From contig JABZYY010000002.1 in NCBI GenBank assembly GCA_015264885.1, positions 244-36,488 of the forward strand: a DNA stretch of 36,245 bases, given 5' to 3'. Positions 6,228-13,559 of the stretch are shown one piece after another. A program made the translations under genes and the position numbers. Each line of letters opens with the position of its first letter. Position 1 is the first letter of the stretch. The notes below the pieces were generated by a model, which was given only the letters and a program-made list of their open reading frames with translations, had not been told where the DNA came from and made no database searches. The DNA comes from Streptococcus sp. (lineage in GTDB: Bacteria > Bacillota > Bacilli > Lactobacillales > Aerococcaceae).

Positions 6228-7385
6228 ATGAAATTTATAGATCTATTTGCTGGGATTGGTGGCTTCCGTTTAGGAATGGAATCCGCCGGTCACGAATGTT
6301 TAGGCTTTTGTGAAATAGACAAATTCGCAAGAGCTAGTTATAAAGCAATTCATAACACAGAAGGAGAAATTGAATTACATGACATCACAAAAGTCACAGA
6401 TGATGAAGTCCGAGCAATTGGAGCCGTTGACGTTATCTGCGGAGGATTTCCGTGCCAAGCTTTCAGCATTGCGGGAGCTAGACGAGGATTCGAAGACACT
6501 AGGGGAACTCTATTTTTTGAGATTGCAAGGTTCGCTTCTATTCTCAAACCTAAGTATTTATTCCTTGAAAACGTTAAAGGACTCCTCAACCATGACAAAG
6601 GTAATACCTTTGAGACAATCCTCTCAGCGTTGGATGAACTCGGGTATGATGTGGAATGGCAAGTGCTTAACAGCAAAAATTTCGGAGTTCCACAAAACCG
6701 GGAACGTGTGTTCATTGTCGGACATCTTAGAGGAGAATGTGCCAGAAACGTTTTTCCTATCTTCGGAGAAAATGCAAAATCTGATGATCAACAGTCAAAA
6801 ATAGAAATAATTGGCAATACTAAAAACCCAAATGGAACAGGGCAAGGCAAGGGAAGTATTGTTTACAACTCAAACGGGTTAGTTGGAACTCTTTTGGCTA
6901 GAGATTACAAAGAACCTAAACAAATCGCTATACCAAACGAGATTAAAAAATTCGGAGTTTTACAACCTAACTTTAATCAAAGCGGAGTTGTTTACGAAAC
7001 GGACGGGATAGCTCCTACAATTCGCTGTTATGGTGGAGGTGGACTTGAGCCTAAAATCCGAGTTAAGGAAGCTACCAAGCAAGGATATGCTGAAGCAGAA
7101 ATTGGCGATAGTATCAACTTATCGCACCCAAACTCTAAAACTCGCAGAGGTCGAGTAGGTAAGCAGATAGCAAATACTCTCTTAACTGGTGAGACTCAAG
7201 GGGTGGTAGAGCCAGATTTTAGAATACGCAAGCTAACACCTCGGGAATGTTGGCGATTGCAAGGTTTTCCGGACTGGGCGTTTGACCAGGCGCAAGAGGT
7301 CAACTCTAATAGCCAACTATATAAGCAAGCCGGAAACAGCGTAACCGTCAATGTGATTGCTGCAATAGCGAGGGAATTGAAATGA
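6228..7385 (+). CDS. DNA (cytosine-5-)-methyltransferase
   Basis: 385 residues with all core motifs in order: FIDLFAGIGGF (I, residues 3-13), GGFPCQAFS with catalytic Cys76 (IV), FLENVKG (VI, ENV about 114-116), QNRERVFIVG (VIII, about 156-165), a ~150-residue variable target-recognition region, then RKLTPRECWRLQGFP (IX) and YKQAGNSVTVNV (X). It transfers a methyl group from SAM to C5 of cytosine. No restriction nuclease is adjacent, so it probably protects phage DNA from host enzymes. It overlaps rusA by four bases. Just after motif VIII a second frame also reads as methyltransferase-like text (see findings). Confidence 0.94.
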   Translation: MKFIDLFAGIGGFRLGMESAGHECLGFCEIDKFARASYKAIHNTEGEIELHDITKVTDDEVRAIGAVDVICGGFPCQAFSIAGARRGFEDTRGTLFFEIARFASILKPKYLFLENVKGLLNHDKGNTFETILSALDELGYDVEWQVLNSKNFGVPQNRERVFIVGHLRGECARNVFPIFGENAKSDDQQSKIEIIGNTKNPNGTGQGKGSIVYNSNGLVGTLLARDYKEPKQIAIPNEIKKFGVLQPNFNQSGVVYETDGIAPTIRCYGGGGLEPKIRVKEATKQGYAEAEIGDSINLSHPNSKTRRGRVGKQIANTLLTGETQGVVEPDFRIRKLTPRECWRLQGFPDWAFDQAQEVNSNSQLYKQAGNSVTVNVIAAIARELK

Positions 7386-7786
7386 AAGAACCAATCATTT
7401 TAAAATTTGACTTAAACCGCAAGCAGATGATATCTGCTAATGATCGCTTGCATTTTCAACAGAAAGCCAAAATCACACGCTTTCTACGAGAACTGGCAAA
7501 ATACGAGGGCCAAAACACGCTCAAAGACTGGTACGGGCTACCTTTTAGCGAGGATAAGCCTTGCAAGGTTCGAGTGGTCATATTTTCCCCAACATTGAGA
7601 AAGTATGACCCTCCGAACTGGTCGCCTACAACAAAAGCATTGCTAGACGGTCTGACAGATGCAGAATTTTGGACAGACGACAATTACAACATAATTAAGG
7701 AAGTCAGCTTCTCACATGGTGGGAAGTCTGGCACAGAGAAATACACAATCAAATTAGAAATCATGGAGATAAACAATGAAGACTAA
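7382..7786 (+). CDS. rusA: RusA-family Holliday junction resolvase
   Basis: 134 residues with the RusA signature DPPNWSPTTKALLDGL followed by DAEFWTDDNYN, giving the acidic residues that bind metal. Acts as a dimer to cut four-way junctions before packaging. Overlaps the methyltransferase gene (ATGA) and the surface-protein gene downstream (11 bases), so all three should be translated from one mRNA. Typical family length. Confidence 0.88.
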   Translation: MKEPIILKFDLNRKQMISANDRLHFQQKAKITRFLRELAKYEGQNTLKDWYGLPFSEDKPCKVRVVIFSPTLRKYDPPNWSPTTKALLDGLTDAEFWTDDNYNIIKEVSFSHGGKSGTEKYTIKLEIMEINNED

Positions 7787-9359
7787 CAAAGTAACACTTT
7801 TAGCAACGGCAGCACTTGCAACTTTAGCAATCGGTATCAATGGAGTTAAGGCAGATGAAGAAACCAGTCGAGCAGAGAATACAACAATTACAAGTGGAAG
7901 CCCAGAGATTGGAGCAACAGTGGGAGAAACTGCTGAAACTGGAACAGAAGCTAAACCAGAAGAAACAAAGGCTACAGAAAGCACGGTGGCAAACAATGAA
8001 CAATCTGGAGGGGGAGAAGTCACTGCTACAACTTTTGAGAAGGATGGAAGCGAAATCGTGGTCAACAATCCAAAAGTTGAACTAGACCAGTCGAATGGCA
8101 ACGGGAAGTACCAAGGGTTCACGGTTGAATATAAAGACATCAATTTCCCAGATGATATGCCTATCAATGAGGGCGACAAGGTGACTTTTAAATTGCCAGA
8201 AGAAATCACTTTCCAGACATCCTATGAATTTGATGTGACAAACCCAGACAATAATGTAGTTGGTAAGGCTTCGACTGATCCAGCGAGTCAAACGGTGACT
8301 ACTGTATTTAACAACTATTTCAAGGAGCATCCACTTAACAAGCAGATGTCTTTAAAATTAGATGCTAAATGGACTGACAAAGTAGAGAGTGGTAAGCCGG
8401 TCACGGTCAATTTTAACGGTACAGTCGTTACTGCTCAAATTGGAGAAGAACAAGAAATCGGTAAGGATGAACTTATTTCTAAGTGGGGTAGTCAAGACAA
8501 GGATGACCCAACAGTTATTAACTGGACAATTCGGGTCAACTACGCTAAGCGAGTGCTTAACTACGTGAAACTCATTGACCAAATGAGCGACAATCAGAAG
8601 TTAGTCGATGACTATTTTGTGATGAATTATGTCGATAGCGTGACACCTTGGATTGATAAGGGTTCAGCACTTGACTTAATTAAATCAATGAGCAAGTCAG
8701 AACATGGATTTGAAATCACTATGGATCGTTTAGACCGCATGGTCTACATCTGGTACAAGACAAAGCTCACGAATGCGGTCAAAGAAAGTACAAACCCAAC
8801 TAACAAGGTTGAGTTGAAAGCGGAGAATGACGGGGCTACCTCTTCAAGCCATGCCGTATTGGTAGGTGGGCGTGGTGATGCCAAAGGTGAGAACAAGCCA
8901 GTCTTCGAATTGCCAAACGATGCACCAATTTTAGAGAAGCCAGAAATCAACATTGAAGACATTCCACTCTTACCACCCGCACCAATCCTTGATAAGCCGG
9001 AGTGGAAAGGTGGCACAGTACCATTTGACGCACCAAAATACGACAAGCCAGAGTTTGAGGGTGGAGTAGTACCGAACGAAGCGCCTATTTTGGACTTGCC
9101 AGAGTTACATATCCCAGAAAGTCCAGAGAAGCCTTCTAAGCCTCAAAACGACAAACTAAAGGAAAATATCAAACCACAAGATAAAACGCCTAAAATCGAA
9201 CGTGAAGCAGTTAAAATCATGCATGAGGGCGAACCTATCGAAGAGTACAATGCACCAGCTACATTGCCAGCTACTGGTACAGAATTTGGAGTGGCAATCA
9301 GCCTAGTTGGCTTGCTTGGATTGATGGTTGGATTGAATATGAAGAAAGAAGATGAATAG
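7776..9359 (+). CDS. LPXTG cell-wall-anchored MSCRAMM-like surface protein
   Basis: 527 residues. Signal peptide 1-26 (KVTLLATAALATLAIG, probable cut VKA|DEE), T/E-rich linker to about 85, then two Ig-like domains. One holds GDKVTFKLPEEITF and FDVTNPDNNVVG, like the N2 (Big_8) domain of Sdr/collagen-binding adhesins. The next opens ISKWGSQDKDDPTVINWTIRVNYA, like an N3 start. A proline stalk has repeats of the type APILDKPEW-GG. The C-terminus is LPATG (497-501), a hydrophobic segment and KKEDE, a sortase A signal. It would be exported and linked to peptidoglycan. Weak GGAG before ATG; no own promoter seen. Ligand unknown. Confidence 0.9.
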   Translation: MKTNKVTLLATAALATLAIGINGVKADEETSRAENTTITSGSPEIGATVGETAETGTEAKPEETKATESTVANNEQSGGGEVTATTFEKDGSEIVVNNPKVELDQSNGNGKYQGFTVEYKDINFPDDMPINEGDKVTFKLPEEITFQTSYEFDVTNPDNNVVGKASTDPASQTVTTVFNNYFKEHPLNKQMSLKLDAKWTDKVESGKPVTVNFNGTVVTAQIGEEQEIGKDELISKWGSQDKDDPTVINWTIRVNYAKRVLNYVKLIDQMSDNQKLVDDYFVMNYVDSVTPWIDKGSALDLIKSMSKSEHGFEITMDRLDRMVYIWYKTKLTNAVKESTNPTNKVELKAENDGATSSSHAVLVGGRGDAKGENKPVFELPNDAPILEKPEINIEDIPLLPPAPILDKPEWKGGTVPFDAPKYDKPEFEGGVVPNEAPILDLPELHIPESPEKPSKPQNDKLKENIKPQDKTPKIEREAVKIMHEGEPIEEYNAPATLPATGTEFGVAISLVGLLGLMVGLNMKKEDE

Positions 9360-9638
9360 ATGTCTTTAAATAAAGCAAGGAAACGATTGATTAAGAAGTG
9401 TCGAAAATTTTCTAGCGGTCAATTCGTGGGTTTTAAAATCAAATTAGATAGTGGGTATTGGAGTCTTGTAGGTAAGTCTGTAGAGAGTTATATACCAGAT
9501 GCAAATTTTATCAAAGCCGGAAACCTTGATGCAAGTAAACTATCAACAGATGAGCTTGGTCTTAAAGAATTTGAAGTAACTCTAAAACAAGATTTCTCAA
9601 AAGAGGAAATGAAGAAATTTAAAGGTATTTTATGGTGA
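9360..9638 (+). CDS. Hypothetical phage protein (92 aa)
   Basis: ATG directly follows the surface-protein stop. Basic N-terminus (KARKRLIKKCRKF), then SGYWSLVGKSVESYIPDANF and an acidic/basic C-terminal helix ending FKGILW. Only a weak purine-rich SD is present, suggesting coupling to the gene before. No family recognised. Confidence 0.65.
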   Translation: MSLNKARKRLIKKCRKFSSGQFVGFKIKLDSGYWSLVGKSVESYIPDANFIKAGNLDASKLSTDELGLKEFEVTLKQDFSKEEMKKFKGILW

Positions 9639-9642
9639 CGCT

Positions 9643-9741
9643 ATGGAACTAATTTTATGGATCATCATCGGAACTGCTAACTTGATAGCCCTTATTTGGG
9701 CTATCTGCTTGGCAGTGATAGCGAATGAGGAGGAAAAATGA
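9643..9741 (+). CDS. Tiny single-span membrane protein (32 aa)
   Basis: Starts MELILWIIIGTANLIALIW; residues 3-26 are a continuous hydrophobic segment, with EEEK at the C-terminus. Its stop overlaps the next ATG (ATGA), so it is coupled. Likely an integral membrane peptide. Function unknown. Confidence 0.6.
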   Translation: MELILWIIIGTANLIALIWAICLAVIANEEEK

Positions 9742-9998
9742 AAAAAAGAGATACAACAGTCTATTTTTTCCTATTCTTAATACTTTGCCTAATAGCCGTG
9801 CAAGACGGCAAAATCAAAAGATTAGAAGCTAGACGGCCAGCAACTATCTACTATGTGGATAATATGGCTGGTGTCGTTACTGGAAAAGAGTTTGACGGTG
9901 AGCGATACAGTATCACGGTTAGCGGGTATGGTAAGTTTTTAGTAAACAAAGAGCAGTATGACCGAGCGATTATCGGGAAAGGATGGAAGCATGAATAA
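9738..9998 (+). CDS. DUF1372-like membrane-anchored protein
   Basis: 86 residues: N-terminal hydrophobic helix (VYFFLFLILCLIAV), a basic stretch, then PATIYYVDNMAGVVTGKEFDGERYSITVSGYGKFLVN, a small beta domain. The IYYVD...V and YGKF pattern resembles streptococcal phage DUF1372 proteins. GAGGAGG lies before ATG. Function of the family is unknown; the domain would face outside or inside depending on topology, which is not clear. Confidence 0.65.
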   Translation: MKKRDTTVYFFLFLILCLIAVQDGKIKRLEARRPATIYYVDNMAGVVTGKEFDGERYSITVSGYGKFLVNKEQYDRAIIGKGWKHE

Positions 9999-10662
9999 AC
10001 AAGAGTTAATTAAACACATTAGCAATACATTGGATGAGTATTTAAAAAATACAGAATTCGTAAAACCCGTACTGTCGATCACAGAAATTGCAAATAGCGG
10101 TAAAGTGTCACTAGAATTTGAGATTAATAAAAATTGTATCCTGTTGGACGATATTTCTTATCAATTTGGATATCAACAAGGAAAGCTAGAAGGCGAATGG
10201 GTCGGTCAGCAGTTGAAAGACGCTGACAAAATTCGGCAAGAGTTGAATAAACCAGTAATACCGCAATTTGTTGCGGATTGGATTAAGTATTGTAAAAATA
10301 CAGGCGTAACCTTGGTTCGAGCTTTAATGGTTGAAGAAATCGATCTGTACAATTATGCAAACCAAAAAGACTCCGAAAAACTAAAAGCGTTTTTAAGAGT
10401 CAAAGAAAATCAAGAGATTTTCGCCCGTGCATGACTGGACGGCTACACAGTCGAGGAAAAGCGGTATCGGGTGAAGGCGAAGGGTGTATATCATCATTCT
10501 TCAGTGCTAAAATTTGATAACATTACAGAAAAATGGTTCTTTGGAAGCGAAAAATACATGTTTGGCTCTTTGGAAAATCACACCCGTAAAGAACTAGAAC
10601 AAGCCGGCTTTGGTTGGGTGTTTGATTGTCCGGGGATTGAGGTTGAGGAGGTAGAAGAATGA
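9991..10662 (+). pseudogene. DUF1642 protein gene interrupted by TGA
   Basis: Start ATG at 9991 (AAAGGATGG upstream). 147 codons run to FARA, then TGA at 10432-10434, then the same frame continues LDGYTVEEKRYRVKAKG to GFGWVFDCPGIEVEEVEE and stops at 10662. DUF1642 proteins read through this point with Trp (ARAWLDGY), so TGA most likely replaces TGG. The N-terminal part keeps IPQFVADWIKYCKNTG. The downstream GTG at 10471 has no good SD. Either the gene is broken or a shortened 147-residue protein is made; low-level readthrough is conceivable. Confidence 0.8.
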
Positions 10663-11576
10663 CATTTGTTGAACACAATAACCGTGCGAAAGCTAATAAA
10701 TTTGCCGAGTATGTGACAGGGAAGTCGTTGCGTGAATACTTGGCTAATAAAGTGAAGCAATATTGTGGTGAAAATATATCTGTCTTCGATGGAGCGGCAG
10801 GGTCTGGACAGCTAGAACAGTTCATTAGTATGACTGATTTTCATGCAGTAGAAATTCAACAGGAAAGTTGTGAAGCATTGAAAACAAATTTCCCTCATGC
10901 AGTCGTGAATAATCAGAGCTTTTTCACTTATCAATCAGATACGCAAGTTGATGCAATTGCAATGAATCCGCCCTATTCTCTGAAATTGAAAGATTTACCA
11001 GAAGAAGACCAACGGGCTATCAAAGAATTATATCCTTGGAAAAAATCGGGCGTTGTGGATGATATTTTTTTGCTAAAATCCATGAATTATACTAAACGTT
11101 ACGGATTTTATATTATGTTCCCGGGGATTGCTTATCGTCAATCTGAAAAGAAAATGAGAGAGCTGGTTGGTAACAATTTAGTTGAATTAAATGAGATTCA
11201 GAACGGATTCGAGGATACCCCTATCAATGTTATATTCTTGGTAATTGACAAAGAAAAGAATACTCCTGAAATTCTCAAAGAAATTTATGATTGTAAAACA
11301 AAAAAAGTTGAATACCATGAATCTGATAAATTAAATTCAGATTTTAGTTGGGTAATACCAAAGAAACCAGTTGAGAAAGAAGAAATAGACATTGATAAAG
11401 TGAATGCTGAATTAGATCAAATGGCAATTGACCACCTTGAAAAGCATTTAGCTAGTCAATTGATTTTGATTCAGTTCTTCAATGCAGATATTGATTTAAA
11501 ATCCTTCATAACAAAATGCCACAAGGTTTTAGATGATTATTTGTTAGCTTATAATTTTATGGTTGGATTAGAATGA
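10659..11576 (+). CDS. Compact type I-like N6-adenine DNA methyltransferase (HsdM-like)
   Basis: 305 residues with SAM motif I SVFDGAAGSG (41-50) and catalytic motif IV NPPY (103-106), the signature of N6-adenine enzymes of the HsdM group. Much shorter than the usual ~500-residue HsdM: the N-terminal helical domain is reduced to ~40 residues, and the C-terminal ~90 residues are helical (DIDKVNAELDQMAIDHLEKHL). The next gene is a specificity subunit overlapping by four bases, so they should form a complex. No HsdR is present. AT-rich compared with neighbours, hinting at separate acquisition. Confidence 0.85.
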   Translation: MTFVEHNNRAKANKFAEYVTGKSLREYLANKVKQYCGENISVFDGAAGSGQLEQFISMTDFHAVEIQQESCEALKTNFPHAVVNNQSFFTYQSDTQVDAIAMNPPYSLKLKDLPEEDQRAIKELYPWKKSGVVDDIFLLKSMNYTKRYGFYIMFPGIAYRQSEKKMRELVGNNLVELNEIQNGFEDTPINVIFLVIDKEKNTPEILKEIYDCKTKKVEYHESDKLNSDFSWVIPKKPVEKEEIDIDKVNAELDQMAIDHLEKHLASQLILIQFFNADIDLKSFITKCHKVLDDYLLAYNFMVGLE

Positions 11577-12133
11577 AACCAGACAAGATAACAAAGTATG
11601 GATTGCTTGAAGTTTGCGAGCTTATTCCAGGCACTAGAACGAATGAAAAAGACGGGCCTTATTTTATCTATGGAGCTGGCACGAACCCAAAAGGCACAAC
11701 AGACAAATTTAATTGTGAAAGCGATACAATTCGCTTGACTCGTAAGGGTACTGTTGGTGCAGTTCATTTCCATCGTGAACCATTTTGGATAGATGGAGAT
11801 AGCTTTAAGGTCAAACCAAAAGAAATGATAGACAAGCGATATCTATTTCATTGGTTATTAATGAACCGTAAAGAGATAGAGCGTTGTGCAGATGGCAGTA
11901 ATCAACCCGGTTTGTCGATAGCTAGATTATCGAAAATGACAATTGACGTACCTGATATAGATTATCAGTTAAAAGTTGTTAAGTTATTGGATGAGATGAG
12001 TGCAGGCTTGGAATTTTTTATAGGTAATATCACACAAATTAAAGAGTTAGAAAGCAAGGTTTTGAGTTACTATAACGAGAAAATTGGGACAGCTTTAGAG
12101 AAAGGAAAGTTAAATGAGAAACTGGGAGAATGA
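11573..12133 (+). CDS. Half-size type I specificity subunit (HsdS-like)
   Basis: 186 residues: one target-recognition domain (GTRTNEKDGPYFIYGAG, IRLTRKGTVGAVHFHREPFW, YLFHWLLMNRKEIE, QPGLSIARLSKMTIDVPD) followed by one coiled-coil spacer (VVKLLDEMSAGLEFFIGNITQIKELES). Full HsdS proteins have two such halves. A single half would be expected to dimerise and recognise a palindromic bipartite site, as seen with truncated HsdS proteins. Overlaps the methyltransferase gene (ATGA). Directs methylation only, since no nuclease subunit is present. Confidence 0.86.
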   Translation: MKPDKITKYGLLEVCELIPGTRTNEKDGPYFIYGAGTNPKGTTDKFNCESDTIRLTRKGTVGAVHFHREPFWIDGDSFKVKPKEMIDKRYLFHWLLMNRKEIERCADGSNQPGLSIARLSKMTIDVPDIDYQLKVVKLLDEMSAGLEFFIGNITQIKELESKVLSYYNEKIGTALEKGKLNEKLGE

Positions 12134-12302
12134 TTTTGCCTATTATGATGGTGATACTTTTATAATGATTGGAAATTTAAAAGAGATTAGTCGTAAAACA
12201 GGCATTGATGAGAAGAAATTGAAGTATTATGCCACGAACGTTTACCAACGAAGAAATCCAAACGGTAAGGCAGTGATTGGAATTGAGGAGGTAACAGAAT
12301 GA
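12114..12302 (+). CDS. Small phage protein (62 aa)
   Basis: Overlaps the HsdS-like gene by 20 bases, with AAAGGAAAG before ATG. Contains NLKEISRKTGIDEKKLKYYATNVY, which reads like a short DNA-binding helix-turn-helix, then GKAVIGIEEV. Commonly seen small protein in streptococcal phages; function unknown. Confidence 0.7.
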   Translation: MRNWENDFAYYDGDTFIMIGNLKEISRKTGIDEKKLKYYATNVYQRRNPNGKAVIGIEEVTE

Positions 12303-12397
12303 CATTAGAACAATTTCTGAAATCTTTGTCAGACCTAATGTGGTCTTGCTTTTGGTGGGTAGTTGTATATAACTTTTTGAAAAAAAGAAATGATTAG
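12299..12397 (+). CDS. Tiny membrane peptide (32 aa)
   Basis: ATG overlaps the previous stop (ATGA) with GAGGAGG upstream. Sequence opens MTLEQFLKSLSDLMWS, then a Trp-rich hydrophobic stretch FWWVVVYNFLKK. Likely a single membrane-associated helix. No function known. Confidence 0.55.
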   Translation: MTLEQFLKSLSDLMWSCFWWVVVYNFLKKRND

Positions 12398-12408
12398 GAG
12401 GTGACAGA

Positions 12409-12558
12409 ATGAAACGACCAAATAGATATCCGTATTCTAAGAAGCAATGGATTGAAAGCACTGTAGATTATTATTTTGTCGATGAACCTTTTCTTTAGCA
12501 AATCGTTTTAGAAAATAGACTAACTGGAGAAATTAAGAGCGAGGAAGATGCTGAATGA
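12409..12558 (+). pseudogene. Small phage protein gene interrupted by TAG
   Basis: GAGGTG before ATG; reads MKRPNRYPYSKKQWIES to DEPFL, then TAG at 12496-12498, then the same frame continues QIVLENRLTGEIKSEEDAE and stops at 12558, exactly overlapping the next start (ATGA at 12555). The family common in streptococcal phages opens MKRPxRYPYS and ends with ENRLTGEI, so both halves belong to one gene. A single nonsense change explains the pattern. A 29-residue product may still be made. Confidence 0.7.
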
Positions 12559-12734
12559 ACTTAGAGGAACTAATCACCACTCGCAACACGTACCAACGAA
12601 AATTAGAAGACAAGAACGCATATCGTGAATTATGCGAGACAGTTGGAAAACAAAGTGCGACCGCTAATCGTGAGTGGTTGCGTAGGAAAATAAAAGATTT
12701 AGACAAGCAAATTAACGAATTATCTGGGCTGTAA
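12555..12734 (+). CDS. Small helical phage protein (59 aa)
   Basis: Starts MNLEELITTRNTYQRKLED and is a charged helical protein ending KDLDKQINELSGL. The ATG overlaps the stop of the preceding frame. Its stop codon lies inside the 12729-12755 hairpin. No family function known. Confidence 0.65.
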   Translation: MNLEELITTRNTYQRKLEDKNAYRELCETVGKQSATANREWLRRKIKDLDKQINELSGL

Positions 12735-12755
12735 GGGGTGCGACTCCCCTTACAG
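12729..12755 (+). promoter_or_regulatory. Perfect 10-bp stem-loop at gene junction
   Basis: CTGTAAGGGG and CCCCTTACAG pair perfectly around a seven-base loop (TGCGACT). It contains the stop of the 59-residue gene and the GTG of the next possible gene. There is no T-tract, so it is not a standard terminator; RNA stabilisation or control of the GTG start is more likely. Confidence 0.65.
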
Positions 12756-12926
12756 TCATATGCCACGAAAATAAATGATAAAGGAAAAGCTTTCATTTAT
12801 ACAAATAGAATATCAATTCAATATCAGTCTCAAGTGGCAGAGAGACAAGGCCTTGTTACTTGTCAAAGAGTAGCAAGGTCATACAGTGCGAGGAAATCAA
12901 TAATTAAACTTTGGTTTTACTCTTAA
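12738..12926 (+). CDS. Possible small protein, GTG start inside hairpin (62 aa)
   Basis: Open frame from GTG at 12738: MRLPLQSYATKINDKGK, then FIYTNRISIQYQSQVAERQG and RVARSYSARKSIIKLWFYS. The basic, aromatic composition and lack of stops suggest a real gene, but there is no clear separate SD (TAAGGG overlaps the stem) and the start is sequestered in the hairpin. The residues from about 10 on look more protein-like than the first nine. Confidence 0.45.
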   Translation: MRLPLQSYATKINDKGKAFIYTNRISIQYQSQVAERQGLVTCQRVARSYSARKSIIKLWFYS

Positions 12927-13188
12927 CACTCGCACTCTTACGGTCAACTATAAAAATAAAAAGGAGTTTTCTTTCTAAACGTGTTTCTATCATGCAAGCG
13001 CTTGACCGTGTGCTTATCCTATGATTGGGTGAAACTGTCATAGGATTTAAAGGGCTAAATAAAGAGAAAGGAGATGTCTCTCTTAATTCATAAATCTAAA
13101 TACAACATAAATAAAATCATGATAATTCAAAAACATAAGTGAGCCACAAGCCCTTGGCACGCTTGATTTTAAGAGAGGGATATGAAAA
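12927..13188 (+). other. Non-coding stretch with inverted repeats
   Basis: No convincing gene in 262 bases. Paired elements: CGGTCAA with TTGACCG (about 12941-13015), a perfect hairpin TCCTATGA/TCATAGGA (13017-13024, 13038-13045), and CTCTCTTAA (13078-13086) with TTAAGAGAG (13169-13177). An SD-like GAAAGGAG at 13066-13073 abuts an ATG with no spacer and only 22 codons. Could be a structured leader for the following genes. Confidence 0.4.
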
Positions 13189-13551
13189 ATGGAAAGTGAA
13201 GCGTTAGAGCTATTTTACAAGGAAGCGATGCGAGTCAAAGAAGAGCAAGGAAGGCTAGCAAACTGGTTTAAATGCAAGTGTCCATAGTATACTGAAAATC
13301 AATTTTATGCTTCCAAGAGAAAGAATAAAATTCCATCGGTTGCTATCGTGTTACAGTTTGAGGGATACATAGAGCCAGCTATTTTATACAACCTTTTGAA
13401 GATTAAACAAGTAAGCAATGGCAACCATGAGCGAATGATTGAGGAGTTTTTCAATCGACACAGTCAAGAAATCATGCGTGATCCAACATACAAGTTACGC
13501 AAGCGATACAAGAGAATTAGATTGCAACAACAGCTACTGGATACATTGTAG
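13189..13551 (+). pseudogene. Broken small phage gene upstream of arpU
   Basis: ATG at 13189 (GAGAGGG upstream) gives MESEALELFYKEAMRVKEEQ to NWFKCKCP, then TAG at 13285-13287. The same frame reopens and ends HERMIEEFFNRHSQEI to LQQQLLDTL at 13551. In between, the +1 frame reads NFMLPRERIKFHRLLSCYSL, which looks more like protein. One extra base in TTTAAAT (13267-13273) and one missing G near 13365-13368 would join all three into one protein of about 120 residues. The 13348 GTG has no SD. Probably a decayed gene, or sequencing indels. Confidence 0.6.
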
Positions 13552-13559
13552 GGGGAATA

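Noticed and set aside
6370..6804. 144-residue open frame overlapping the C5 methyltransferase
   Set aside because: No SD and fully inside a gene with all catalytic motifs in the other frame; kept only as an evolutionary observation for its last part.
13074..13142. 22-codon frame after GAAAGGAG
   Set aside because: The SD touches the ATG with no spacer and the peptide has no protein-like features.
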